From Mycobacterium genavense ATCC 51234 (GTDB taxonomy: Bacteria; Actinomycetota; Actinomycetes; Mycobacteriales; Mycobacteriaceae), in the NCBI RefSeq assembly GCF_000526915.1, contig NZ_JAGZ01000008.1:62001-126000 (forward strand): a DNA stretch of 64,000 bases. The letters are read 5' to 3'. The position numbers were made by a program, and so were the translations under genes. The notes under the pieces are model-generated. The model saw only the letters and a program-made list of their open reading frames with translations. It had not been told where the DNA came from and ran no database searches. Of this stretch, positions 53,132-62,274 are shown piece by piece. Position 1 is the stretch's first letter, and each line of letters begins with the position of its first letter.

Positions 53132-54950
53132 AGCCGCGGGCCTGTGCCACCGACGCCGCGAACACCTGCAGCGGGATGGTCGACAGCAGCGGTTGCAATA
53201 GCGTTGACACCGAAGGGATTTCGATCAGATGATCGGCGTAGGGGCGCACGGTATCGTCCCCTTCCTCGGCGATGACGATGGTCACCGCACCGCGGGTCTG
53301 GATTTCGCGGATGTTGGACATCAACTTCGCGTGCAGCGTAGCCGATCCCTTGGGTGACGGCATCACGACGATGACCGGCAGATTGTCCTCGATCAGCGCG
53401 ATCGGGCCGTGCTTGAGCTCGCCGGCGGCGAAGCCCTCGGCGTGTATGTAGGCCAGCTCCTTGAGTTTCAGCGCGCCTTCCAGCGCCACCGGGTAGCCGA
53501 CATGGCGACCGAGGAACAGCACGGTCGAGGACTGGGCGAACCGATAGGCCAGTGCGGCAACGGGTTCGATCGTCGCGAGCACCCGCGACACGATCTCCGG
53601 CATCGCTTCCAGCTCGCAGTATTCACGCTCGACTTCGTCGGGGTACTTGGTGCCGCGGGCCTGCGCCAGCGCCAGGCCGACCAGGTAGTTGGCGGTGATC
53701 TGGGCCAGGAAGGTCTTCGTCGACGCCACACCGATTTCCGGCCCGGCGCGGGTGTAGAGCACCGCGTCGCACTCGCGGGGGATCTGCGAGCCATTGGTGT
53801 TGCAGATCGCGAGCACCTTGGCCTTCTGCGCCTTGGCGTGCCGAACCGCTTCCAGGGTGTCCGCGGTTTCACCGGACTGCGAGATCGCCACCACCAACGT
53901 GCTGCGGTCCAAAACCGGGTCCCGGTACCGAAATTCGCTGGCCAGCTCGACCTCCACCGGCAGTCGCGTCCAGTGCTCGATCGCATACTTCGCCAGCAGC
54001 CCGGAGTGATACGCCGTGCCGCAGGCGACCACGAATACCTTGTCGACCTCGCGCAGTTCCTGGTCGGAGAGCCGCTGCTCGTCGAGCACGATGCGGCCGT
54101 TCACGAAATGGCCGAGCAGCGTGTCGGCCACCGCGGCGGGTTGTTCGGCGATCTCCTTGAGCATGAAGTACTCGTAGCCGCCCTTTTCGGCGGCGGCCAG
54201 ATCCCAATCGATATGAAATTCGCGATATGCCCCGGGCCCCAAGTCGGCGTTGCCGTCGAAATCGGTGATCCGGTAGCCGTCGGCGGTGAGCACCACGCAT
54301 TGGTCCTGGCCGAGTTCGACGGCGTTGCGGGTGTGCGGGATGAAGGCGGCCACGTCGGAGCCGACGAACATCTCGCCGTCGCCGACGCCGACCACCAGCG
54401 GCGTCGACCGGCGGGCGGCCACGATGGTGCCGGGCTCGTCGGCGTTGGCGAACACCAGGGTGAAGTGGCCCTCTAGCCGGCGCAGCACCGCGAGCACCGA
54501 GGCGGCAAAGTCGCCGGCGGTCTCCCCCTCGCGATAAGCCCGGGCGACCAGGTGCACCGCGACCTCGGTGTCGGTGTCGCTGGCGAACTCGACGCCGGCC
54601 GCTTCCAGCTCCTGACGCAGGATCGCGAAGTTCTCGATGATGCCGTTGTGGACGACGGCGATCTTGCCGGCGGCGTCGCGGTGGGGGTGGGCGTTGCGGT
54701 CGGTCGGGCGACCGTGGGTGGCCCAGCGGGTGTGGCCCAGGCCGGTGGTGGCCCCCAGGTCCCCCATGTCGGCGACGGCCTTGTCCAGGTTCTCCAGCCG
54801 CCCGGCCCGTCGGCGCACGGTGAGCTTGCCCGCCCCGTCGACCAGCGCGATACCCGAGGAGTCATAGCCGCGGTACTCCATGCGGCGAAGTGCGTCCATG
54901 ACGACGTGGCAGGCAGGGGCCCGCCCCACGTAGCCGACAATTCCGCACAT
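53082..54950 (-). CDS. glmS: Glutamine-fructose-6-phosphate aminotransferase
   Basis: 622 residues. N-terminal nucleophile cysteine in CGIVGYVGRAP (glutaminase domain), two SIS isomerase domains with VVAISQSGETADTLEA and ICNTNGSQIPRE, and the conserved C-terminal NLAKSVTVE. It makes glucosamine-6-phosphate, feeding GlmM downstream for UDP-GlcNAc. Stop TAG 53082. Intact. Confidence 0.97.
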   Translation of the reverse strand: MCGIVGYVGRAPACHVVMDALRRMEYRGYDSSGIALVDGAGKLTVRRRAGRLENLDKAVADMGDLGATTGLGHTRWATHGRPTDRNAHPHRDAAGKIAVVHNGIIENFAILRQELEAAGVEFASDTDTEVAVHLVARAYREGETAGDFAASVLAVLRRLEGHFTLVFANADEPGTIVAARRSTPLVVGVGDGEMFVGSDVAAFIPHTRNAVELGQDQCVVLTADGYRITDFDGNADLGPGAYREFHIDWDLAAAEKGGYEYFMLKEIAEQPAAVADTLLGHFVNGRIVLDEQRLSDQELREVDKVFVVACGTAYHSGLLAKYAIEHWTRLPVEVELASEFRYRDPVLDRSTLVVAISQSGETADTLEAVRHAKAQKAKVLAICNTNGSQIPRECDAVLYTRAGPEIGVASTKTFLAQITANYLVGLALAQARGTKYPDEVEREYCELEAMPEIVSRVLATIEPVAALAYRFAQSSTVLFLGRHVGYPVALEGALKLKELAYIHAEGFAAGELKHGPIALIEDNLPVIVVMPSPKGSATLHAKLMSNIREIQTRGAVTIVIAEEGDDTVRPYADHLIEIPSVSTLLQPLLSTIPLQVFAASVAQARGYDVDKPRNLAKSVTVE

Positions 54951-55139
54951 TGTGACCAGGGTAGTGCAGATGCCGGCCCGACCCGGCTGCGGCGAGCCTC
55001 GGTGCGGTGCTCGAACCCGCGTTCAGGGCGGTTTGTGCCGCTATGTCGCCCTGAGTACACCCTCGAAGCCCTGGTGCAACAGTCACCGGTGCACGGTGTC
55101 ACATGGACTCGTCGGACCCCTGCCCGCTAACGTCAACGG

Positions 55140-55979
55140 GTGGCCCGCATCCGCAAGCTCGTCACCGCCCTCAGCCGTCGTGGCCCGCACCGGGTTTTGC
55201 GTGGTGACCTGGCGTTTGCCGGGTTGCCAGGCGTCGTCTATACCCCCGAGTCGGGCCTGAACCTGCCCGGCATCGCCTTCGGCCACGATTGGCTCACCAG
55301 CACCGCGCGCTATTCGGGTCTGCTCGAGCATCTCGCGTCCTGGGGCATCGTGGCCGGCGCGCCCGACACCGAGCGCGGGCTGGCGCCGTCGGTACTCGAT
55401 CTGGCTTCCGATCTCGGCACCGCGCTCGACATCGTCGCCGGTGTGCGGCTGGGACCGGGCAATATCAGCGTGCACCCCGCCAAGCTCGGGGTGGTGGGCC
55501 ACGGCTTCGGGGCCTCGGCCGCCGTCTTCGCAGCGGCCGGGATGCCGACGTCGTTGGCAGCGGCGGTCGCGGTGTTCCCGACCGTCACGACTCCGCGCGC
55601 CGAGCAGCCGGCGGCGTCGCTGAAGGTCCCGGGCTTGATCCTGACCGCACCGGGAGATCCAAAGGCGTTGAACGCCAACGCGCTGGCATTGTCCAGGGCG
55701 TGGAAGTCGGCCACGCTGCGAATGGTCAGCAAAGCCGAACCCCGTGGACTGGGCGAAGGCCGACGCCTGGCGTCGGTGTTCGGGCTGCCCGGCTCCGACC
55801 GGCGCACTCAGCGATCGGTCCGTGCCCTGCTGACCGGATACCTGCTCGCCACGCTGGGCGGCGACAAAACCTATCGCGACTTCGCCGATCCAGATGTGGT
55901 GCTGCCCAAGACAACTGCGATCGATCGCGAGGCAGAACCGGTCGCCCTCGAAGAGAAGATCGTCGCACTGCTGAAGTGA
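55140..55979 (+). CDS. Alpha/beta hydrolase fold protein (dienelactone hydrolase-like)
   Basis: 279 residues. GVVYTPESGLNLPGIAFGHDW start, a nucleophile-like elbow LGVVGHGFGASAAVF (Gly-His-Gly-Phe-Gly, with no serine at the usual place) and VPGLILTAPGDPKAL. The missing nucleophile suggests a non-catalytic or altered function. The position matches the Rv3438 region. Start GTG 55140; no strong ribosome site. Intact. Confidence 0.8.
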   Translation: MARIRKLVTALSRRGPHRVLRGDLAFAGLPGVVYTPESGLNLPGIAFGHDWLTSTARYSGLLEHLASWGIVAGAPDTERGLAPSVLDLASDLGTALDIVAGVRLGPGNISVHPAKLGVVGHGFGASAAVFAAAGMPTSLAAAVAVFPTVTTPRAEQPAASLKVPGLILTAPGDPKALNANALALSRAWKSATLRMVSKAEPRGLGEGRRLASVFGLPGSDRRTQRSVRALLTGYLLATLGGDKTYRDFADPDVVLPKTTAIDREAEPVALEEKIVALLK

Positions 55980-56039
55980 CGAGACGGCATCTGCGCTGCT
56001 CCGGGATGGCCGGCGGCCCGCGATGCCCGGCGTGATTAA

Positions 56040-57090
56040 GTGTCGTTCATGCGTATCGGAATCGCTCTGGACTACTCGGGCGGCTTTCACCAAGCCGTGG
56101 ACCGCATCGTCGAACTCGAGCAGAGCGGCCTCGACGTCGCCGTGGTAGCCGAGGCGTATTCCTACGACGCCATCAGCCAGCTGGGGTATCTGGCGGCCAA
56201 GACCAACACCGTCGAGTTGGCCACGGGCGTGGTTCCCATCTATATCCGCACGCCGTCGCTGTTGGCGATGACCGCCGCCGGACTGGATTTCGTGTCGGAC
56301 GGCCGATTCCGCCTCGGCATCGGGACGTCGGGCCCGCAGGTGATGGAGGGGTTCCACGACGTCGCGTTCGATGCCCCGCTCGGCCGCACCCACGAGGTGG
56401 TGGAGATCTGCCGGAAGGTGTGGCGCCGGGAGCGGGTCCAATACGACGGCAAGTACTACCAGTTGCCGTCGCCCGCGGACCGTGGGACGGGTTTGGGCAA
56501 ACCGCTTCAGCTCATCAATCACCCAGTGCGCGAACGTATTCCGATAACGATCGCGGCGCTGGGCCCGAAGAATGTCGAGCTCACCGCCGAGATTGCCGAG
56601 GGCTGGCAGCCGGTCTTCTACCTGCCGGAGCGGGCGCACACCGTCTGGGGCGAGGCGCTGGCCGCGGGCAATGCCAAGTGGGATCCCGTCTTGGGGACGT
56701 TGGACGTCATGGTGCACGCGTCGGTGGCGATCGGCGACCACGTCGAGGAGCGGCTAGCCTGGGTCAAGCCGCAGCTGGCGCTCTACCTCGGGGGTATCGG
56801 CGCAAAAGGCCGCAACTTCTATCACAACCTGGCGACGCGTTACGGCTACGGCGAGGTCGCGGACAAGATCCAGGAGCTGTACCTTTTCGGCCGCAAGAGT
56901 GAGGCGATCGACCTGGTGCCCGACGAGCTGGTGCGGGGGATGTCGCATCGGCCCGCGTGGTTTCGTCAAGGAGCGCATCGCCGCGTTCGCCGAGTCCGGT
57001 GTGACGACGTTGTTGGCCAGTCCGGCCGCGGCGGACGCGAAAGAGGCCGTGCGTTTCGTCGAAGAGGTGCTCGAACTGCGCGGCGCCTGA
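56040..57090 (+). pseudogene. LLM-class F420-dependent oxidoreductase (Rv3520c-like), frameshifted near the C-terminus
   Basis: MRIGIALDYSGGFHQAVDRI, GFHDVAFDAPLGRTHEVVEI, GKPLQLINHPVRERIPI and AEIAEGWQPVFY match Rv3520c-type F420 enzymes along about 300 residues. After PDELVRGMS the frame shifts near 56945-56947 (two bases missing or one extra). The second frame carries IGPRGFVKERIAAFAESG, TTLLASPAAADAKEAV and stops at 57090. Length 1051 is one over a codon multiple. The unshifted frame runs on for 500 bases over the facing gene, giving a misleading 518-residue ORF. Confidence 0.85.
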
Positions 57091-57130
57091 GGCGTCACTG
57101 CCCAGCCTGCGGCGTCACTGCCCAGCCTGC
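57091..57130. repeat. 20-bp perfect tandem duplication between convergent genes
   Basis: The 20-base unit GGCGTCACTGCCCAGCCTGC occurs twice in a row, directly after the LLM gene stop and covering the stop of the facing alanine/proline-rich gene. Confidence 0.9.
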
Positions 57131-58493
57131 GGAACCTGGTCTGCGGCGATCTCACACGGTGTCGACCCGTCGGTCGGCGGTGCCGGAGCGGCCGCGGGCG
57201 CGGGTGCCGCCGCCAGGACGGGCGCGGTCGCGGGCGGTGGTCCGTCAACCGGTAGCGGTGGCGACTCGGCAGGAGTCGCCGCGGCCACCGGTTGGGCGAC
57301 TTCGATTCCGTTGGCTCACCGGTCTTTTCGGCGTCAGCCTCGTCCCGCTCGTCGTCAACGTCGGCCTGCTCGTCGTCAGCGTCGTCCCGTTCGTCGTCGG
57401 GATCGAACGGATCGTCATCGTCGTCGAAGGGGTCTTCCACCGGATCGCCAGACCCCGGAGAGTGGCCCGGCTCGTCGGTCGCCGAAGCCAGCAGACCGCC
57501 CAACGCGTCGACAATTCGGCCGGCCAATCCGCCGAGTCCGCCCAGGCCGGCCGACCCTCCGCCCAGATCGCCGAGTCCGCCGCCACCCGCCGGTAGGGCC
57601 GAGCCATCGCCGAGCCCGGCACCCACGTCCGAGAGCGGTGGCACAAGGTCAGACAAGGGTGCCGGCGGAATCGGGGTCGTCGGCGCGGGTGGCGGCTCCG
57701 CAACACCGGGCAGCACAGCGGCGGGCGCTGTCGCCGCCGGCGAAACAGGCGCCGGAGGTGACACCGGGGCAGGCGCCGGCGAGGGCGGTGGGAAACCCGG
57801 CCCGAGGTCATCGGGCATGTCGAAATACGCCGCGGGCGCGGCACGCATCCGGTCGTTCATCATGTCGTAGGCGGACCCGAACGCGGCCAGCGAGGAACGC
57901 ATGACGTTGAGCCAGTCGTTGCGAATATCGTTGTCCACGTGGGACATAACCTGCCCACGGACGACCTGCTCGGCGCTCGACCGCTGTCCCGCCCCGGCCG
58001 TCACCGCCGCGGCGGCGGCCAACCACGCCGGTCGCTGCGCCTGGCTGCGATCGTCGATGGCGACGGCGGAGCCGACCTTGAAGTCGAGCAGATGCCACAA
58101 GTTGTCCCGTAGCGATTCGCACCGCTGCGCGGCCGCGCGCACTTCGTTGGCCACCACGGTGGCGGTGTCGCAATGGCGTTGCAGGAACGCCATGGCGGCC
58201 TCGCTTCCCGCCCCGGTCCATGCCGCCGCGAGCTGCGCAACCTGGTCGTGCTGAATCCGCAAACCCTCCAGGGCCGCGACGCCGGCTGCCCGCAGCTGGG
58301 TGCAGTCGCGGTCGAGAACATGAAGATCGAGGCCGTCTTCGCTGTCGAACCAGTCCCGGATCGCCGACGGGTGTGACGTCAAGTCCAGGTGCGCGTATCC
58401 CGTTGCCTGACAAGCCCGTACGTAGACCTCGGTGTGCTCGACAGCTGCACCGCCCTCGGCGAGGCGCCCGGCGACGTCCAACCAGTCGGCCAC
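57115..58493 (-). pseudogene. Alanine/proline-rich protein similar to Rv3439c, frameshifted in the C-terminal tail
   Basis: The N-terminal 190 residues are helical (ADWLDVAGRLAEGGAAVEHT, LQRHCDTATVVANEVRAAA, YVDNDIRNDW-like HVDNDIRNDWLNVMRS) and match Rv3439c. They are followed by a proline/alanine-rich and glycine-rich stretch and an acidic run of Asp/Glu repeats (about 365-400). After KTGEPTES one base is missing near 57302-57306. The restored frame gives VAQPVAAATPAESPPLPV and ends EIAADQVPQAGQ at 57115. The stop of the small gene upstream lies two bases away, so the pair is co-transcribed. WXG/EspC-like pairing suggests type VII secretion, but this is inference. Confidence 0.8.
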
Positions 58494-58494
58494 G

Positions 58495-58812
58495 TCAGGC
58501 GATCCGCGCGGCGGCGTACAGCTCGGCGTCGGCGTCGCGCTGCGCGCCGGACCGCAGCGCGACGGCGATCGCGACCGAGGCCCGTGACCACTGCGACAAC
58601 TGCGCCGTCAACCGTTCCAGCTCGGCCCGCAGCGCATCCCCGCGCGCAGTGTAGGCCCGCCCGGCCGTCACGCCGCTGAATGCCAAGGCCGCCAAGTGAT
58701 CACAGACGGCGCTGTCGACCAGTTCGGCGGCGGCCCGCAACTGATCGGCAACCCGATGCACCGCGGCGACGTCGATACCGGTGCGGTCGAAAGTGGCGTG
58801 TCCTATCCCCAT
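58495..58812 (-). CDS. Small helical protein similar to Rv3440c (EspC/ESX-like fold)
   Basis: 105 residues, two long helices: HRVADQLRAAAELVDSAVCD and ARGDALRAELERLTAQLSQW, with a FSGVTAGRAY turn. It resembles EspC-type or DUF2580 ESX-secretion-associated proteins. Start ATG 58812; stop one base before the start of the Rv3439c-like gene. Substrate of a type VII system is plausible. Intact. Confidence 0.8.
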   Translation of the reverse strand: MGIGHATFDRTGIDVAAVHRVADQLRAAAELVDSAVCDHLAALAFSGVTAGRAYTARGDALRAELERLTAQLSQWSRASVAIAVALRSGAQRDADAELYAAARIA

Positions 58813-58853
58813 GCCTAATCCGACGCCGGGGGCCCGGCCCGGGTTCCGGCGAA

Positions 58854-60191
58854 TTAGCGCTGGGCGCTGACCGCCTCGGCGACCCGAGCGGCCACCCGCT
58901 GCGCAATATCTTCTTCGGGTGCCTCCACCATGACCCGAATCATCGGCTCGGTTCCCGAGGGGCGCAACAGGATTCGGCCGGTATCGCCGAGTTCGGCCGC
59001 GGCCTCGTCGACCGCGCTGCGCACCGCAGGAGCGGCGGCCGCGGTGGTCTTGTCGGCGACCGTGACGTTGATCAGCACCTGCGGGAACGGTTGCATGGGT
59101 GCGGCGAGGTCGGCCAGCGACGAGCCGGTCTGCACCATGCGCGTCATCAACCGCAGGCCGGTGACGATGCCGTCGCCGGTGGAGCCCAGCGCGGGCATCA
59201 CGATGTGGCCGGATTGCTCGCCGCCCAGGCTGTATTCGCCGGAGCGCAGCTCCTCCAACACGTAGCGGTCGCCGACGCCGGTGGTGCGCACGGTGACGCC
59301 CGCCGAGTGCATGGCGTGGTGCAACCCGAGGTTGCTCATCACGGTGGTGACCAGGGTGTTGGACGCCAGCTCGCCGGCTTCCTGCATGGCCAGCGCGAGC
59401 ACGACCATGATGGCATCGCCGTCGACGATCTTGCCGCTGGCGTCCAGCGCCAGGCACCGGTCGGCGTCCCCGTCGTGCGCGAGGCCCAGGTCGGCGCCGT
59501 GTGCGAGCACCGCGGCGCGCAGCGAATCCAGGTGGGTGGATCCGCAGCGGTCGTTGATGTTGAGGCCGTTGGGCTCGGCGTTGATCGCGATGACCCGGGC
59601 ACCGGCGGCGCGGTAGGCGCGCGGTGCGGCCGACGACGCCGCGCCGTGCGCGCAGTCGACAACCACGCTCAGGCCGTCGAGCGGTTGGGTGGTGGCCTTG
59701 CCGACGTGGCGCAGGTAGCGATCGGCGGCGTCCTCGGCGTCGATGACGCGGCCGAGTCCGGCGCCGATTGGACGCAGGCCCGGGCCCGCGGCGACCAGCT
59801 GTTCGATCTGGTCCTCGGTGTCGTCGTCCAGCTTGTGGCCGCCGGGGCCGAAGATCTTGATGCCGTTGTCGGGCATCGGGTTGTGGGATGCGGAGATCAT
59901 CACGCCGAAGTCGGCGTCATAGGCGCCGGTCAGGTAGGCCACCGCCGGGGTGGGCAGGATCCCCACCCGCAGCGCGTCGACACCCTGGCTGGTCAGCCCG
60001 GCGATCACCGCGGCTTCGAGCATTTCGCCACTGGCCCGCGGATCGCGGCCGATCACGGCGACGTGCCGGCCCGGTTTTCCGGGACCCGCCAGGCGCCGCG
60101 CGGCCGCGCTGCCCAGCGATAGTGCCAGCTCAGCAGTCAATTCGCGATTGGCGACTCCGCGAACACCGTCGGTGCCGAATAGTCGACCCAT
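58854..60191 (-). CDS. glmM: Phosphoglucosamine mutase
   Basis: 445 residues. Active-site serine in MISASHNPMPDNG, metal-binding HDGDADRCLAL, sugar-phosphate loop GGEQSGHI and the phosphate-binding RPSGTEPMIRVMVE. It converts glucosamine-6-phosphate to glucosamine-1-phosphate. Start ATG 60191. Position after rpsI as in M. tuberculosis (mrsA). Intact. Confidence 0.97.
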   Translation of the reverse strand: MGRLFGTDGVRGVANRELTAELALSLGSAAARRLAGPGKPGRHVAVIGRDPRASGEMLEAAVIAGLTSQGVDALRVGILPTPAVAYLTGAYDADFGVMISASHNPMPDNGIKIFGPGGHKLDDDTEDQIEQLVAAGPGLRPIGAGLGRVIDAEDAADRYLRHVGKATTQPLDGLSVVVDCAHGAASSAAPRAYRAAGARVIAINAEPNGLNINDRCGSTHLDSLRAAVLAHGADLGLAHDGDADRCLALDASGKIVDGDAIMVVLALAMQEAGELASNTLVTTVMSNLGLHHAMHSAGVTVRTTGVGDRYVLEELRSGEYSLGGEQSGHIVMPALGSTGDGIVTGLRLMTRMVQTGSSLADLAAPMQPFPQVLINVTVADKTTAAAAPAVRSAVDEAAAELGDTGRILLRPSGTEPMIRVMVEAPEEDIAQRVAARVAEAVSAQR

Positions 60192-60339
60192 CGGACAAAC
60201 CTCTCACAGTGACGTCATGCGCACAAAGCGCACTTACTTTTGTGACCGCAACCGCGCACGTTGGTGCGACGACACCCCGAATGCGGCGCACAAATGACGC
60301 ACAACGAGACGCGGTCGCGGCCAGAAAGTGATCGCTGGA

Positions 60340-60855
60340 TCAGCGCTTGCTGTACTGAGGTGCCTTGCGGGCCTTCTTGAGGCCGTACTTCTTGCGTTCG
60401 GTGGCGCGCGGGTCACGGGTGAGGAAGCCGGCCTTCTTCAGCGGGGGCCGGTCGTCGGGCTGGGCCAGGATCAGCGCCCGGGCGATGCCCAGCCGCAGCG
60501 CACCGGCCTGACCCGACGGGCCGCCGCCGTGCAGAAGCGCGTAGACGTCGAAGGTCTCCAGCCGATCGACGGTGACCAGCGGGGCCTTAATCAGCTGCTG
60601 GTGCACCTTGTTCGGGAAGTACGCCTCCAGGCTGCGGCCATTCAGGTCGAACTTGCCGGTGCCGGGGACCAGGCGCACCCGGACCACGGCCTCCTTGCGG
60701 CGGCCGACGGTCTGGATGGGCCGCTCGAGCACGATCGGCTCGCTGGGCTTGGCCGCGGGAGCCTCGGCGGCGGGCTCGGCCGAGGTCTCCTCGGTGGTCG
60801 CCTCTGTTACCACCTCGGTCGTGTCCTCGTTGGTTTCCAGGTTGGGTTCGGTCAC
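60340..60855 (-). CDS. rpsI: 30S ribosomal protein S9
   Basis: 171 residues. The S9 core starts at QTVGRRKEAVVRVRLVPG and ends KKARKAPQYSKR, whose C-terminal arginine reaches the P-site tRNA. The N-terminal 45 residues form an acidic Glu/Thr/Ala-rich extension (TEETSAEPAAEAPAAK), about 20 residues longer than in M. tuberculosis. ATG 60855 overlaps the rplM stop (ATGA). Intact. Confidence 0.97.
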   Translation of the reverse strand: MTEPNLETNEDTTEVVTEATTEETSAEPAAEAPAAKPSEPIVLERPIQTVGRRKEAVVRVRLVPGTGKFDLNGRSLEAYFPNKVHQQLIKAPLVTVDRLETFDVYALLHGGGPSGQAGALRLGIARALILAQPDDRPPLKKAGFLTRDPRATERKKYGLKKARKAPQYSKR

Positions 60856-61295
60856 TGGGCCACCTGCTTGATCTCGAACGGAACCGGCTGCTGCGCGGTA
60901 TGCGGGTGCTGCGGGCCGGCGTAGACGTGGAGTTTGCGCTGGATCTGCTTGCTGAGCTTGTTGTGCGGAAGCATGCCGACGATCGCGTTCTCGACGACGC
61001 GGGTGGGGTGCTTTTCCATCAGCTCACCGATGGTGCGCTTGCGCAGCCCGCCGGGATACCCCGAGTGGCTGTAGGCCAGCTTGCTCTGCAGTTTGCCGCC
61101 GCTGATGGCGACCTTGTCGGCGTTGACGACGATAACGTAGTCACCACCGTCGACATTGGGGGCGAACGTCGGCTTGTGCTTACCGCGCAGCAGGGTGGCT
61201 GCCGCGACGGCAAGACGGCCAAGCACTACGTCCGTGGCGTCGATGACGTACCACGACCGCGTGGTGTCACCCGCCTTTGGCGCGTAGGTGGGCAC
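60852..61295 (-). CDS. rplM: 50S ribosomal protein L13
   Basis: 147 residues starting at GTG 61295 (PTYAPKAGDTTRSWYVID), the same start as in M. tuberculosis; an upstream GTG at 61307 would add four residues. DVVLGRLAVAAATLLRGKHK, YSHSGYPGGL and the C-terminal LHVYAGPQHPHTAQQPVPF are typical of L13. Co-transcribed with rpsI. Intact. Confidence 0.97.
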   Translation of the reverse strand: MPTYAPKAGDTTRSWYVIDATDVVLGRLAVAAATLLRGKHKPTFAPNVDGGDYVIVVNADKVAISGGKLQSKLAYSHSGYPGGLRKRTIGELMEKHPTRVVENAIVGMLPHNKLSKQIQRKLHVYAGPQHPHTAQQPVPFEIKQVAQ

Positions 61296-61464
61296 AGCGC
61301 TTATCACTTTCTATTTGCGAGCCGTTCAGCTCGGGGTCGGATCCCGGTTCGAGCCGGGTGCCGGTCAGGCGTGTGCGGTTGGGGTTGATCTCGGCGACCG
61401 ACATTGACCCGAGGCCCGGCGTTCCGCACGCCAACGGAACAGCTTACCGACCCACATCCCCGCA

Positions 61465-61519
61465 GGTCAAAATGACTGTGTGGTCCCGACGGCTCTCCTT
61501 TCCGCCAGGACCACACAGT
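61465..61519 (-). terminator. Probable intrinsic terminator after esxT
   Basis: A perfect 12-bp inverted repeat, ACTGTGTGGTCC (61475-61486) and GGACCACACAGT (61508-61519), with a 21-base loop lies 15 bases past the esxT stop; on the minus strand it is followed by CATTTTGAC. It would separate the ESX-4 genes from rplM-rpsI. Confidence 0.75.
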
Positions 61520-61534
61520 GGCTGATGATCGCGG

Positions 61535-61831
61535 CTACCTTGCCCCGGCGCCGGCGGCCCGGCGGTCGGCGCTTGCCACCTCGTCCGCGCCGTCGCGCAC
61601 CGCGTTTCCCAGATCCACCAGGATCTCGTTCAGCGCGGTGGCCGCCTGGTGCCATCTGAGCTGCTCAGCCTGGTAGGCGGAGGCCGCCTCGCGGGTCCAG
61701 AGCTGCTGCAGCGGGGCGATTTGCGAGCGCAGTTCGTCGAGAGCGGCGTTGAGACGAGCCGCGGTGGTGTGGATCTCCTGGCGTACCAAGTGTTCGATTG
61801 CGCCGAAGTCATAGGACAGCACTGGGTCCAC
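61535..61831 (-). CDS. esxT: ESX-4 WXG100 family protein EsxT
   Basis: 98 residues, two helices around a turn: AIEHLVRQEIHTTAARLNAA, then LQQLWTREAASAYQAEQLRW. The WXG turn reads WTR, as in M. tuberculosis EsxT (Rv3444c). C-terminal helix LVDLGNAVRDGADEVASADRR. Partner of EsxU, secreted or assembled by the ESX-4 type VII system. Start ATG 61831, 12 bases after the esxU stop. Intact. Confidence 0.95.
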   Translation of the reverse strand: MDPVLSYDFGAIEHLVRQEIHTTAARLNAALDELRSQIAPLQQLWTREAASAYQAEQLRWHQAATALNEILVDLGNAVRDGADEVASADRRAAGAGAR

Positions 61832-61843
61832 CGGAACCTCCTT

Positions 61844-62170
61844 TCACAGGTCCGCACCGGCGGCGCCGATGTGGTGGGCATGGCTCTGGTCGGCCACCTG
61901 CAGCGTGGCCTCGTTGTGCCGAATCGTGTCGGCGATCGTGTGCAACACCTGGTAGAGCCGCAACGACTCGGCATTCCAGCGGTCCACCACATCCTTGAAA
62001 CGGGCGGCGGCCAGCCCGCCCCACACCGATGCCGGCACGCTGGTCATCCGGCCGATGAACGCCTGCAGCATCGCCCGAATCTCTTCGTTGCGGGTGTCCG
62101 TCGTTCCCGCCACCGAGCGCATCAGATCAAAGTCGGTGCTCAACGTGTTCGCACCCGTCGGTGTACTCAC
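61844..62170 (-). CDS. esxU: ESX-4 WXG100 family protein EsxU
   Basis: 108 residues from GTG 62170, with an AAAGGAGAACG site directly upstream. DFDLMRSVAGTTDTRNEEIR, the turn VPASVWGGLAAARF with a true WGG, and RHNEATLQVADQSHAHHI. It closely follows Rv3445c, with three extra residues (TGA) near the N-terminus. Forms a pair with EsxT. The frame is open further upstream through a duplicated 24-bp repeat, but that part is not conserved. Intact. Confidence 0.94.
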   Translation of the reverse strand: MSTPTGANTLSTDFDLMRSVAGTTDTRNEEIRAMLQAFIGRMTSVPASVWGGLAAARFKDVVDRWNAESLRLYQVLHTIADTIRHNEATLQVADQSHAHHIGAAGADL

Positions 62171-62185
62171 CGTTCTCCTTTCCAC

Positions 62186-62233
62186 TCCGATATCAACTAC
62201 GACCACGCGTCCGATATCAACTACGACCACGCG
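62186..62233. repeat. 24-bp perfect tandem duplication upstream of esxU
   Basis: Two exact copies of a 24-base unit (62186-62209 and 62210-62233; starts TCCGATATCAAC, ends GACCACGCG) lie 16 bases upstream of the esxU start. On the minus strand each carries TAGTTGATAT, which looks like a -10 region. Confidence 0.9.
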
Positions 62234-62274
62234 CGGCCGGCTTCGGTTCCATCCGATTTGCCGTCGCTGAAGAC

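Noticed and set aside
56040..57596. 518-residue LLM protein with a basic C-terminal extension
   Set aside because: The extension is antisense to the alanine/proline-rich gene and arises from a frameshift near 56946; the normal C-terminus is in another frame.
3035..58493. Poor sequence quality as the only cause of the broken genes
   Set aside because: Core genes of the same composition are clean, several lesions are substitutions or exact 20-24 bp duplications, and some genes have two lesions. Individual homopolymer sites may still be errors.
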